Positions 1-8,022 of a stretch of DNA of 64,000 nt are shown here, one piece after another. The stretch spans positions 1 through 64,000 of the forward strand of contig NZ_SRRZ01000005.1 of NCBI RefSeq assembly GCF_013179805.1, read 5' to 3'. The position numbers were made by a program, and so were the translations under genes. Source of the stretch: Microcoleus asticus IPMA8 (GTDB lineage Bacteria > Cyanobacteriota > Cyanobacteriia > Cyanobacteriales > Microcoleaceae). The notes below the pieces were generated by a model that saw nothing but the letters and a program-made list of their open reading frames with translations, was not told the DNA's origin and did no database searches. Position 1 is the stretch's first letter. Every line of letters starts with the position of its first letter.

Positions 1-491
1 CCAAGGAAAAAAAGCGCTTGAGTGTTCAGATGGATGAGTTATGGTCATTCGTTGATAGTAAAGGAAATCAGCAGTGGGTCTGGCTGGCATTGGATGCCCA
101 GACTAGGGAAATTGTTGGTGTACATATTGGAGATCGTAGCGCAGTATCGGCTCAAGCTTTATGGAATTCAATGCCACCAGTGTACCGTCAATGTGCAGTA
201 ATTTATACCGATCATTGGAGTGCTTATGATTCTGTATTGCCCAGTAAACGTCATCAGAGTGTAGATAAAGATAGTGGTTTGACGAGCTATATCGAGCGCT
301 TTAACTGTACTATTCGACAACGAGTATCTCGACTGGTAAGAAAGAGCTTAGGCTTCTCTAAAAAATTAGAAAATCATCTTGCTGCTATTTGGCGGTTTGT
401 GCATCATTACAATGCTAATTTACAACTCTAAATGCCTACTTTTCTTTGAATTCAGTTTTATTCTCTCGATCCTTTCCTTCAGGGCACTACC
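1..491 (+). mobile_element. IS1-family insertion sequence, right part only
   Basis: This is the right-hand part of an IS1-family element; its left part lies outside the window. It holds the C-terminal transposase reading frame and about 60 bases of non-coding tail. The tail ends in ...GGCACTACC at about 483-491, which resembles the ...TTACC outer end of IS1 inverted repeats. At that point the interrupted host gene (minus strand, see 487-999) resumes. The right boundary is placed by this end motif and by the abrupt loss of homology in the host protein. The target duplication cannot be checked because the left end is absent. Confidence 0.75.
3..431 (+). CDS. IS1-family transposase InsB-like, 5' partial
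   Basis: This is a DDE transposase of the IS1 family that cuts and joins the ends of its own element. The frame is open from the left edge of the window, so the N-terminus (and the InsA frame used by programmed -1 frameshifting in IS1) is missing. Visible catalytic motifs are the first Asp in QMDELWSF, the second in IYTDHWSAY, and the terminal Glu/Arg region SYIERFNCTIRQR, as in IS1 InsB. The C-terminus ends normally about 60 bases before the element end. A TTG at 18 could be read as a start but lies inside the conserved domain, so it is unlikely to be the true one. The catalytic core looks intact, so the element may still be mobile. Confidence 0.85.
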   Translation, partial: KEKKRLSVQMDELWSFVDSKGNQQWVWLALDAQTREIVGVHIGDRSAVSAQALWNSMPPVYRQCAVIYTDHWSAYDSVLPSKRHQSVDKDSGLTSYIERFNCTIRQRVSRLVRKSLGFSKKLENHLAAIWRFVHHYNANLQL

Positions 492-999
492 CGTTATCTG
501 GCAAAATATAGGCTCCTGTACGCGGGCTATTGGTATTTACAACACCAGGGCACTGCGGAAAATTAGGAAAATAACTTCGGAATTTCTTAGCATATGGTTC
601 GACAATGCGATCGGGAGTTGATTTATCGCAATCGGCAACTATCCCGAATGCTGCCAAGTTTGTTTGATACTCATAATTTGCGAATAAAATGTCATCCAAA
701 TTAGTCACAAGATTGCTGCTGCCTTCACCGGCAAAAATTGCTACAGAGATACTATCATTAAATAGAATAGAAGGCATATCAAGACGTTTGTACAAATCTC
801 CTTGTTTGGGATAACGGGGAATAAACTTGTGCCAAAATTTGTCAAATTTACTTTCCAATTTTTTTGACATATCCAATCTTGTCAACTTATCTAATTTGTT
901 CCACTCGTCCCGAAAATCCTTAAAACCCAAAAGCTTGAGAACCTTGCCCGTAAATGCTTGATCGTGAGGTCCTTCTACTCCAATAATGGCGTATTTCAC
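487..999 (-). pseudogene. TOPRIM-like DUF3226 protein, C-terminus removed by IS1 insertion
   Basis: This is the N-terminal about 170 residues of a DUF3226-type protein. Two TOPRIM-like metal motifs are visible: VEGPHD near residue 8 and VADCDK in the middle of the protein. The fold suggests a nuclease or metal-dependent effector. It starts with GTG and overlaps the stop of the upstream ATPase gene by four bases (GTGA), so the pair is translationally coupled. The reading frame is intact until YILPDNG, then stops in the end sequence of the IS1 element. In family members as I recall them the protein continues well past this motif (NxGVLDTLL-like), so the last part was probably displaced to the far side of the element. 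Together with the ATPase it resembles the AriA/AriB pair of PARIS and OLD-type systems; that comparison is inference. Confidence 0.7.
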
Positions 1000-2093
1000 A
1001 CGCGAACCTCCTGCCCCAAATCCTCCCGCAATCTTTGCAATCTTTCTCGTTCAATTCTAACTGCTTTAGTTTGTGACTCCCGTTTCTCTAAACGATAAAG
1101 AACTAAGTCTGTCTCCAAATTGCTAGCATCCAACATCGCATCAACTGTTTCTAAACTATGGGTAGTTGCAAATAATTGAACATTCATTTGCTTGCACCAC
1201 TGCACAATCCAAGCAAATGAACTACGAAGTGCTTCAGTATGAATTGCTGTTTCTATCTCATCAATTAGCAAAACTCCACCTCTGACTTTTGTCAGCGTTA
1301 GAGCAATAAATAGCAAGCGACGTACTCCATCACCAAAAGAACTTAATGGTGAAATTCCCACTTGTTTGTGGTCAATATAGAGACTGCTACGATTGCCGCC
1401 ATGCGAGAGAATCACTAAATCAATAATTCCTGAATCCATCACTTGCAATAGCTTAATCACTTCCGGCTTAAAACGCTGAAAGATAGCTTCTGAGAGCAAG
1501 CCAACTTGTGACTGTTCAATGCGGTGAGAAAAAGGTGTCACAGTATCAACTGACAGCATTGCATCTGAGCGAATTCGCCGATTCGTTAAACGCTCATTTT
1601 CCCAAATTTCAAAAAATTCAGATAATTCATTTGGTGAATCAGATATAATAGCTTTGAGTTCTATTTCTGCACCTCGCAGAGTATTATCAAATCCAAGATC
1701 GTCTGAAGATTGACTGTCGTCATCTTCCGATAATTCCACTCCCTCAAATTCTTGGTAAATTGCCCTCGACTCTCTTACTGAAAACTTACCATTACCAGAA
1801 ACATGAGTTTCCATTGGGTAAAAATCCAATTGTTCTTCTTCTTTATTTTGAGGAAACAGCCATTTTAGTGCTTCCAGTCTTGGCTTGCGAGAATATTTGA
1901 TTTCTCGTCGCCACGATGTGTTCAGCCATTCCAGCGGATCTAAGGGGCGACAATAGGTTGATATCGCCTCTAAAACACTGGTTTTACCTGAGTTATTCCC
2001 ACCAACCAATATGTTGATTTGGCCCAAGTCCTGCAAGTCCAAATCTCGCAGGCCTCGGAACTTATGGATAGTTAAATTGTCAAGGTGTTTCAT
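996..2093 (-). CDS. OLD/AAA15-type ATP-binding protein
   Basis: This is an ABC-like AAA ATPase of the OLD/AAA_15/AAA_21 group, 365 residues from the chosen start. The N-terminus LTIHKFRGLRDL is the typical first strand. The Walker A is GGNNSGKTS (about residues 30-38). Near the C-terminus are the Walker B LLIDEIETAIH and the H-loop ATTHS. The long middle part is the variable coiled-coil insertion. A longer frame reaches 2135, but the start at 2093 (MKHLDNLTIH) places the ATPase motif where family members have it. The gene leads a two-gene operon with the TOPRIM-like DUF3226 protein and overlaps it by four bases. Such pairs are known or suspected anti-phage or nucleic-acid-sensing modules. The partner is broken here, so the pair is probably not functional as it stands. 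Confidence 0.8.
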   Translation of the reverse strand: MKHLDNLTIHKFRGLRDLDLQDLGQINILVGGNNSGKTSVLEAISTYCRPLDPLEWLNTSWRREIKYSRKPRLEALKWLFPQNKEEEQLDFYPMETHVSGNGKFSVRESRAIYQEFEGVELSEDDDSQSSDDLGFDNTLRGAEIELKAIISDSPNELSEFFEIWENERLTNRRIRSDAMLSVDTVTPFSHRIEQSQVGLLSEAIFQRFKPEVIKLLQVMDSGIIDLVILSHGGNRSSLYIDHKQVGISPLSSFGDGVRRLLFIALTLTKVRGGVLLIDEIETAIHTEALRSSFAWIVQWCKQMNVQLFATTHSLETVDAMLDASNLETDLVLYRLEKRESQTKAVRIERERLQRLREDLGQEVRV

Positions 2094-2576
2094 AATTATC
2101 ACTTGGGCGTATAATAAGTCGATCGCACTTACCACTCCTTAATCTGCTTCTTGTCTAATTTTGCCCATTCATTAAAATCTGCAAAAGCAGAAGATTCAAA
2201 AACAATTCTTCTGCTCATTCCAAATCGTGTAAATTAACTTCAACTAAATTTTGTCGCTCTTTAACATTTTCAATAGCTTTCAAAAGTCTATTCTTGTTGA
2301 CCTCTGATTTTCGATTATGATAATTATAGCGTTTTTAGTCTAATGACGTGGAACATAATTATAGCATAGCCACACCCGAAACCCTCAACCTCGCCCAACC
2401 AACCCAAACCAGCCTCAACGCCTTCTCTCCAACTCCTCTGCATCAACGGCAGGAAATTCGATAACCCCGATCGCCCCGCCGATATCTACCTGAAACGGAC
2501 TGTTTTAGAGACTTGAAGCCATCCTCAATCCAAAAATTTGAGATAAAATATCGACAAGCCCTAAACATAACGAACA
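2094..2576. other. intergenic, no intact gene
   Basis: About 480 bases lie between the ATPase start and the small antitoxin-like gene. An AT-rich part (2160-2360) is followed by a C-rich stretch (2370-2520). The latter has a short open plus-strand frame with LCINGRKFDNPDRP-like coding character ending at about 2516. I see no start, no ribosome site and no recognisable domain, so it may be a decayed gene tail. Confidence 0.4.
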
Positions 2577-2813
2577 ATGACCCTAGCCAACTATCAACTT
2601 TCCCTAAACTTTGAGCAAATTTTAGCCCTCGTCAAACAACTGCCATATCCCGAAAAATTGCAGTTAAGTCAAGAGCTGGAAAAAGAAGTATTAAACAGTA
2701 AATTAACAGTTCTTTTGGAGTCATTTAGAACCGATGAGCTTTCTTTAGAAACTATCACCCAAGAAGTAGAAGCAGTCCGAAGCGAAATTCATGCCCGAAA
2801 AACCACCCCTTAA
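2577..2813 (+). CDS. small antitoxin-like protein upstream of PIN toxin
   Basis: This is a 78-residue acidic, all-helical protein. The pattern LNFEQILALVKQLPYPEKLQL and a C-terminal ETITQEVEAVRSE resemble cyanobacterial antitoxin-like proteins that precede PIN-domain toxins. Its 3' end overlaps the start of the toxin frame by 23 bases, as is usual for co-translated toxin-antitoxin pairs. No DNA-binding fold is obvious from the sequence. It would neutralise the downstream PIN ribonuclease. That toxin is frameshifted here, so this may now be a solitary antitoxin. The role is inferred from gene order and protein character, not from a signature motif. Confidence 0.65.
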   Translation: MTLANYQLSLNFEQILALVKQLPYPEKLQLSQELEKEVLNSKLTVLLESFRTDELSLETITQEVEAVRSEIHARKTTP

Positions 2814-3202
2814 AGTAATTATAGACACTAATCTTTGGATTAGCTTCTTGATTGGCAAAGAATTAGCTACTCTCAAGAAATTAATAGTGGATCGAGCTAT
2901 CCAAGTTGTCTTGTGCGAACAAATAATCGAAGAAATCAATCTGGTAACTCAAAGACCAAAACTCCAAAAATATTTTCCGCTAACGAAAGTCCAAGAATTG
3001 CTTGAATTATTGGTTTATGGATAGAAATAGCCTCGGAAGTCTCTATTTGTAGAGATGATAAAGATAATTATTTGTTGGCTTTAGCGAAAGATAGTCAAGC
3101 TGATTTTTTGATTACAGGAGATGGAGATTTATTGAGTTTGGTGAATTTTGAGGTAACACAAATTTTAACTTACAAAGATTTTTTAGGCAAACTCAATTAA
3201 AA
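2791..3202 (+). pseudogene. PIN-domain toxin (COG1569-like), frameshifted
   Basis: This is a PIN-fold ribonuclease toxin. The first frame (2791-3024) carries the N-terminal catalytic Asp in VIIDTNLWISFL. It ends at a TAG just after LLELLVYG. The rest continues in another frame from about 3015: WIEIASEV, then CRDDKDNYLLALA and FLITGDGDLLSL. These supply the other acidic residues of the PIN active site, and the frame ends at 3202. Restoring one base near 3014-3020 would join both halves into a protein of about 136 residues, the usual length of the family. Either the toxin is inactivated or there is a sequencing error; the coding character beyond the shift is well preserved, so the change is recent. 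Confidence 0.75.
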
Positions 3203-3205
3203 CTA

Positions 3206-3439
3206 TTATCCTAAACTATATTCATTATCTGCTAAAATGTCTTGTAAAATTTCAGGCGTTAAGCCTCGCTGCATAGCCCGATCGGAAATTTCTGCCATCA
3301 CCTGCGTTAATGTTTTATTGTGTAAATTTTGTCTAAAAAACAATTGAATAATCGAACTTAACTCTTGCTGAGTCTTAGGACTAGCTTCTTCAAAAGCTGT
3401 CTTAATATTTTCATCAACTTGAATCATAATTATTGCCAT
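3206..3439 (-). CDS. orphan antitoxin-like small protein
   Basis: This is a 77-residue protein with the cyanobacterial antitoxin-like pattern MIQVDENIKTAFEEASP...LTQVMAEISDRAMQRGLTPEILQDIL. The C-terminal MxxISDRAxxRGLTPEIL block is shared by many small proteins encoded upstream of PIN toxins. No toxin frame follows it: the next downstream sequence is the convergent broken PIN gene. A second in-frame ATG at 3427 begins MIQVDE and is an equally likely start. No clear ribosome site decides between them. The function is inferred only. Confidence 0.6.
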   Translation of the reverse strand: MAIIMIQVDENIKTAFEEASPKTQQELSSIIQLFFRQNLHNKTLTQVMAEISDRAMQRGLTPEILQDILADNEYSLG

Positions 3440-3507
3440 AGCCGTTAAAAAAAGTGTTAATATGAAAACTTTTTTTGTTCTAACTCTATTTTATCACACA
3501 TCTTGCA

Positions 3508-3603
3508 CCATTCTCAAGAACAGGCAAGATGCCTGTTCCACAACAGATGAATGTTATTGTGGGGTGGGCTTCTAGCCCGCCCTGAAAGGATTATTGAGAA
3601 TGG
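3508..3603. repeat. composite hairpin repeat with 10-bp terminal inverted repeats
   Basis: The ends are CCATTCTCAA (3508-3517) and its exact inverted copy TTGAGAATGG (3594-3603). Inside are two smaller hairpins. One is GAACAGGC/GCCTGTTC (3518-3538). The other is a GGGCTTCTAGCCC-type hairpin around 3566-3578. The first hairpin recurs at 48712-48733. It sits between the orphan antitoxin-like gene and aspS. Confidence 0.75.
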
Positions 3604-3621
3604 TCAAGGTATTCTACATAC

Positions 3622-5409
3622 TTATGACTTAGGCGTATAAGTCGATCGCACTTGCAACTCCTTCAACTGCTTCTCATCCACACCAGACGGCGCATTTGTC
3701 AACAAACACCCCGCTTGCTGCGTCTTCGGAAAAGCCATTACGTCCCGAATAGATTCCTCACCAGCTAACAGCATTACCAACCGATCCAAACCGTAGGCAA
3801 TTCCTCCGTGGGGGGGAGTTCCATACTCAAACGCATCCAACAAAAAGCCAAACTTATTGTAAGCTTCCTCAGTCGATAAGCCGATCGCCTCAAACACCTT
3901 TTCCTGAACTTCCCGCTGATAAATCCGCAGAGAACCGCCACCAACTTCTGTGCCGTTTAACACCAAATCGTAAGCTTGAGCTCTCGCAGCTTTCAAATCG
4001 TTAATATCGTCAGGATGCGGCGCAGTAAACGGGTGATGCAGTGCTTCCAAACGCTTCTCGTCAGCGTTCCATTCAAACATCGGGAAATCTGTCACCCACA
4101 GCAGATTCATCTTGTCTTTGTCAATCAATCCCAATTCGTTACCGACGAACAAACGCAATCTATCCAAAGTCTTATTGACTGTTGTCGCGTCTGCGGCTGC
4201 GAATAACAACAAATGACCGGGTTGCGCGCCGGTGCGATCGAGCAATTCCTGTTTTTGTGCTTCCGTCAAATTATCCTTAATTGCGCCGATCGTATCAATT
4301 TCGCCGTTATCCCGCACCCGAATGTAAGCTAATCCCTTCGCACCGGCTTCGCTGGCTTCCTTAAACAAATCGCCGCCCGGTTTAATCCGCACGTTAGAAA
4401 TCGCATCATTCCCGCCCGGAATCGGCAAAACTTTCACAATTCCGCCCGCAGCAACCGCCCCGGAAAATACCTTAAATCCCGAATCTTTCATCAAATCGGA
4501 AACATCGACTAATTCCATACCGAAGCGAGTATCCGGTTTATCGCTACCGTAGCGATCCATCGCTTCTGCGTAAGTCAAGCGCGGGAAAGGACAAGGCAAT
4601 TCAACGCCTTTGACTGTTTGGAAAATATGGCAGACTAAACCTTCATTTAAGGCAATTACTTCTTCCACAGACATGAAACTCATTTCCATGTCCAATTGCG
4701 TAAATTCCGGCTGTCTGTCGGCGCGCAAATCTTCATCGCGGAAACAGCGGGCAATTTGATAATATCTGTCAAAACCAGACACCATCAACAATTGTTTGAA
4801 CAACTGCGGCGACTGCGGCAAAGCATACCATGCACCGGGATTGACGCGGCTGGGAACTAAATAATCTCTCGCACCTTCTGGAGTCGCCCGAGTTAAAATG
4901 GGCGTTTCAATTTCCATGAAACCTTCGACATCTTCCAGGTGGCGGCGCATGGCTTTGACAACTTGGTGGCGAAGCTGCAAATTGCGACTCATACGATCGC
5001 GCCGCAAGTCCAAATAGCGATATTTCAGCCGCAAATCTTCCCGCACACTTTCATTTTCCGCCGTCGCTACCTGAAACGGTAACTGTTTGCGAACCGCATT
5101 CAACAACTCAATTTCGTCAGCATAAATTTCCACCTCACCCGTAGGCAATTTCGGGTTGAGGGACTCTTCGGGGCGGCTGGTGACTCGCCCGGTAATTTTA
5201 AGCACGTATTCGCTGCGCAAAGCCTCAGCCCCGCGATAGGAATCGGGGGTGCGTTCAGGATCGCTGACAATTTGCACGATACCCGATCGATCGCGCACAT
5301 CCAGAAAAATCACCCCGCCATGATCGCGGCGGCGATCCACCCAGCCGTAAAGGGTGACAGTCTCTCCGATGTGTTTGCTTCGCAGTTCGCCGCAGTAGTA
5401 ACTTCTCAT
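3622..5409 (-). CDS. aspS: aspartyl-tRNA synthetase
   Basis: This class II synthetase charges tRNA(Asp) with aspartate in the cytoplasm. At 595 residues it has the usual bacterial length. The N-terminal OB fold (about 1-110: YCGELRSKHIGETVTLYGWV, RRDHGGVIFLDVRD) binds the anticodon. The catalytic core has motif 2 FRDEDLRADRQPEFTQLD (about 215-235) and motif 3 GIAYGLDRLVMLL near residue 555. The GAD-type insertion characteristic of bacterial AspRS lies between them. The start is ATG at 5409. It is a single gene, with the downstream repeat 3508-3603 and an AT-rich upstream region separating it from its neighbours. Whether it is strictly discriminating (tRNA-Asp only) cannot be judged from sequence alone. 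Confidence 0.97.
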   Translation of the reverse strand: MRSYYCGELRSKHIGETVTLYGWVDRRRDHGGVIFLDVRDRSGIVQIVSDPERTPDSYRGAEALRSEYVLKITGRVTSRPEESLNPKLPTGEVEIYADEIELLNAVRKQLPFQVATAENESVREDLRLKYRYLDLRRDRMSRNLQLRHQVVKAMRRHLEDVEGFMEIETPILTRATPEGARDYLVPSRVNPGAWYALPQSPQLFKQLLMVSGFDRYYQIARCFRDEDLRADRQPEFTQLDMEMSFMSVEEVIALNEGLVCHIFQTVKGVELPCPFPRLTYAEAMDRYGSDKPDTRFGMELVDVSDLMKDSGFKVFSGAVAAGGIVKVLPIPGGNDAISNVRIKPGGDLFKEASEAGAKGLAYIRVRDNGEIDTIGAIKDNLTEAQKQELLDRTGAQPGHLLLFAAADATTVNKTLDRLRLFVGNELGLIDKDKMNLLWVTDFPMFEWNADEKRLEALHHPFTAPHPDDINDLKAARAQAYDLVLNGTEVGGGSLRIYQREVQEKVFEAIGLSTEEAYNKFGFLLDAFEYGTPPHGGIAYGLDRLVMLLAGEESIRDVMAFPKTQQAGCLLTNAPSGVDEKQLKELQVRSTYTPKS

Positions 5410-5572
5410 AATTGGGGGTTGTGGACTAAAAATAAAGCTTTTTAATTATGCAGTATGCCTGAAACTTCTGCTGAATGCAAATGCACGCACAATCGGCATT
5501 AGCTTTGGAATTAATTCCAAAGCTAACTAGCCTAACAACCCGCTGGGAGTTCCCAACCCCCGGCCGGCCCTT

Positions 5573-6178
5573 CTAGGAATCCCCGCGATCGCTGTGAGAC
5601 TTGTCAAAAAACGCCGTCAGCGCGTTCCATGCAGACTTAGCCGCATCCGTCAAGCGAGTGCCGATCGACTCAATTTGCTTCACAATAAGGTGCCAATTCT
5701 TTTCAGCTTCCGTGTGAATGTGGTCAACAGCTTGTTCGATGCGATCGCGTTCGATCAATTTATTTTGTTCCACCGCTTCTCGCGCTTGTCGCACTGCTTT
5801 CAAATAAGCTTCGCGACTGACTTCGCCGGCATCTTGCACCTGCGCTTGCGCCCGCGTTTTAATCGCATCTACCACCAGCCAATTTTTCTCAGTTTCTTGT
5901 TTAATCAGCCTGACTGCTTCTGTGAATCTCTCGTGGGCGAGATCCTTATTTTCTTCGATCGCCCCGGAGGCCTTATTCACAGCTTTTAAATAAGCTTCGC
6001 GGGTGAGTTCCCCCGCTGCTTGCACTTCGGCGGTGGCGCGTTTTTTAATTGCTTCAAACAGCGCCGCAGTTTCTGCGATCGCCTCATCAGTCGCGTCGGG
6101 CATCTCTTTTTTGACGAGATCCGTCGTTTCGATAGTTGCCTCTAAAATTGGTTCTTCGGTTACTTTTGGATCTGTCAT
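5573..6178 (-). CDS. helical protein with duplicated ~60-residue unit
   Basis: The function is not known. The protein (201 residues from the chosen start) is charged and almost wholly helical. It has no signal peptide and no membrane segment. A unit is present twice: AEVQAAGELTREAYLKAV followed by an EENKDLAHERFTEAVRLIKQ segment and EKNW, then AQVQDAGEVSREAYLKAV with a similar follow-up and EKNW. This suggests an internal duplication forming a long coiled or bundle structure. Another ATG exists at 6202. The ATG at 6178 (MTDPKVTEEP) has AAGGAGA eight bases upstream and is preferred. The protein may be an apolipoprotein-like or stress protein, but nothing proves that. Confidence 0.75.
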   Translation of the reverse strand: MTDPKVTEEPILEATIETTDLVKKEMPDATDEAIAETAALFEAIKKRATAEVQAAGELTREAYLKAVNKASGAIEENKDLAHERFTEAVRLIKQETEKNWLVVDAIKTRAQAQVQDAGEVSREAYLKAVRQAREAVEQNKLIERDRIEQAVDHIHTEAEKNWHLIVKQIESIGTRLTDAAKSAWNALTAFFDKSHSDRGDS

Positions 6179-6521
6179 ATCAATCTTCTCCTTTGGTAGC
6201 AAACATTTTCAAAAAATCTCACAGTCCCTGGATGCAGACTTTGTAGGTGTAGCGCCAGATTTTATTCGGGCCTTTAAGAATAACTCGGCAATTATTGTTC
6301 CAGCTTCATCAAATTTTAAATCTGCGCTTCCGCAGTCGAGCGGTTTCAGTTCTATATTAGATTATATCTACCAAAGTTGAGTTCGTGTGTAGGATACCGC
6401 CAACTTGCAGGTACGGTTTAGCGAACTTAAATTTTTAATAAATCGCTCAGCCTCAAAAAACACACACCAATAAAATTGATTTCTCAATACTATAAAACTT
6501 GCAACTTTCATACTGCCAATT

Positions 6522-7145
6522 TTATACCTGCAAATCTTCGACCTCGCTCAAATATAACAAGTGGTGGCATCTTTGAGCGTGCAGTAAAGATTGAGGAAAT
6601 TCGTAGTGAGATAGGAGGATATCTTCGAGCGCAACTTTCATTTGATTGGCACAGATCTGTGGCGGCACTTTGCCAATTCCCGTACCCATGCCGGGAATAG
6701 CGATAGTTTCAATTATATGTTTCACTGGCGTTCCATCTGAGACTGAGCCAAATTTTACTAGAGTCAAAATAGCGCGGGTTGCTAGATAAACATTTACGGT
6801 TTCTCTTAAAACTGTGGGAACGCGCATAATTGGTGCAGCTATTAAATAAGGAATTTCAGCATGATCGGTGTCTACAATTTCTGCCATTCCTACTAATAGT
6901 TCGCCGTGATGTCGAGCCTGAATTAGTTTTTGCAAGCGTTCAAGAACCTGCCCTCCAAAATATTCCGAAATTTCTAAATCTAAGCCGTCGTCCATGAAAC
7001 CAAAACTATTCCCCGGACTAACAATAGCATCGCATTTAACATCGAACATTGAGCCGCGGTGTATCTTTACATTTTCCATATTTCCGCAAGTGCTTTCCCA
7101 CGCTCTAACTAAATCATCATCTACGGCGACTAGCACAATTTGCAT
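6522..7145 (-). CDS. macrodomain (ADP-ribose-binding type) protein
   Basis: This is a 207-residue macrodomain protein of the type also seen near phage tail genes. Macrodomains bind or hydrolyse ADP-ribose derivatives. Visible motifs are DAIVSPGNSFGFMDDGLD (the ADP-ribose pocket, replacing the usual NAAN..GGGVD) near residues 40-57 and the phosphate loop IPGMGTGIGKV near residue 150. The catalytic or binding Asn and the second glycine loop are both present. It is transcribed alone, with AT-rich DNA on both sides. The substrate (ADP-ribosylated protein, nucleic acid or free metabolite) cannot be told from sequence. Confidence 0.85.
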   Translation of the reverse strand: MQIVLVAVDDDLVRAWESTCGNMENVKIHRGSMFDVKCDAIVSPGNSFGFMDDGLDLEISEYFGGQVLERLQKLIQARHHGELLVGMAEIVDTDHAEIPYLIAAPIMRVPTVLRETVNVYLATRAILTLVKFGSVSDGTPVKHIIETIAIPGMGTGIGKVPPQICANQMKVALEDILLSHYEFPQSLLHAQRCHHLLYLSEVEDLQV

Positions 7146-7273
7146 AAATACTCTCTATAGGTTTTAATTAAGAATAGCCAGAGCGATCGCCAATTTAATC
7201 ATACAATACTTTACATAAGTCCGCTAAATCTAAAATTCATCTCAATATCAAGTAGCAAATATTTAATAGCTGT

Positions 7274-7672
7274 ATGCTGCAAGACCCAAATCTCCGCCAT
7301 CCGATCGCAATTAGTTTAGGTGCCGTTGCCGGCGCTTTGAGCCGCTATTATATCACCTTGTGGTTTGCCAGCCGTTTCGGTACGGCTTTTCCCTACGGAA
7401 CTTTTTTTATTAACATCACTGGTTGCTTGGCTATGGGATTTTTTATTACCCTCGCTTTTGAACGAGTTCCGACTATTCCGTCGGAAGTGCGGTTAATGGT
7501 AGCAACGGGCTTTTTGGGTGCTTATACTACTTTTTCAACTTACGGTTTAGAGACAAATGTCTTGTGGCGCGATCGATCTTACAGCATCGCCGCTTCTTAC
7601 TGGGCTGGCAGTGCCATACTCGGAGTAATCGCCGTTCAGCTAGGCATCATTCTAGCACGAATTGGCAAATAG
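7274..7672 (+). CDS. crcB: fluoride ion channel CrcB/Fluc
   Basis: This small inner-membrane protein (132 residues, four predicted membrane helices) exports fluoride as a dual-topology dimer. Family motifs are present: GAVAGALSRYYI near residue 15, PYGTFFINITGCLAMGF around 40-55 (the conserved GTFxxNxxG), and GFLGAYTTFSTYGLE around 75-90 (the Phe/Ser/Thr pore track with the central Na+ site). The start is ATG at 7274. I looked for a fluoride riboswitch in the 128 bases upstream and did not see its conserved core. The gene stands alone. Confidence 0.95.
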   Translation: MLQDPNLRHPIAISLGAVAGALSRYYITLWFASRFGTAFPYGTFFINITGCLAMGFFITLAFERVPTIPSEVRLMVATGFLGAYTTFSTYGLETNVLWRDRSYSIAASYWAGSAILGVIAVQLGIILARIGK

Positions 7673-7696
7673 ATAAAATCGGTTTGGGCAAATAAT

Positions 7697-7760
7697 ACCA
7701 GTTAAAAAAAGAATGCAACTGTAGGCAAACTCCCAACCCATACAGCATCAGTCAGTCGAT
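7697..7760. repeat. dispersed repeat, copy A
   Basis: ACCAGTTAAAAAAAGAATGC (from 7697) continues as AACTGTAGGCA and then a less conserved ...CATCAGTCAGTC tail. A second copy begins at 25877 with one substitution and one extra A in the A-run. Both lie in non-coding DNA just after a gene on the plus strand. Confidence 0.6.
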
Positions 7761-7779
7761 TTTAGATCGGGGTTGCGGA

Positions 7780-7930
7780 CAATAACGATGACATCTTTTG
7801 AACACAAGTTCCCTTAACCTAATACAGGGAGGGCTTTTAACTGGATTGCTACCCGGTCAGGTTTAGGTGTGATGATGTTTACTGCATCGTGTTTTCCTGC
7901 TGAGGGGCTAAAGTCTTCAAGCTGTTTGCC
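7780..7930 (+). ncRNA. possible HEARO / omega-RNA-like element without IscB gene
   Basis: The segment has a GGGAGGGCTTTTAACTGGAT core followed by TGCTACCCGG. As I recall it, this resembles the GGGCTTTTAACCCGTTGCCGA-type nexus of HEARO/IscB omega-RNAs. Possible stems flank it: TCCCT/AGGGA (7809-7830) and GATG/CATC (about 7871-7888). In HEARO loci an IscB frame follows the RNA, but here the convergent diguanylate cyclase gene ends 90 bases further on. If real, this is a solitary or relic element. The call rests on a remembered motif and has not been checked against a covariance model. Confidence 0.35.
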
Positions 7931-8022
7931 TATCTTGTTTTCAGTTTACTCTTTCTCGGTTGAGTTCACGTTTAATCAATAATGCTTCTGGCGATCGGAT
8001 ATCGCTGTTCTCAAAAGAACAG

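Noticed and set aside
5594..6380. Plus-strand open frames opposite the helical repeat protein
   Set aside because: They mirror the minus-strand gene, have no ribosome site and no domain.
7146..7273. Fluoride riboswitch upstream of crcB
   Set aside because: The conserved core (GG-GATGG-type pseudoknot pattern) is not seen in these 128 bases.
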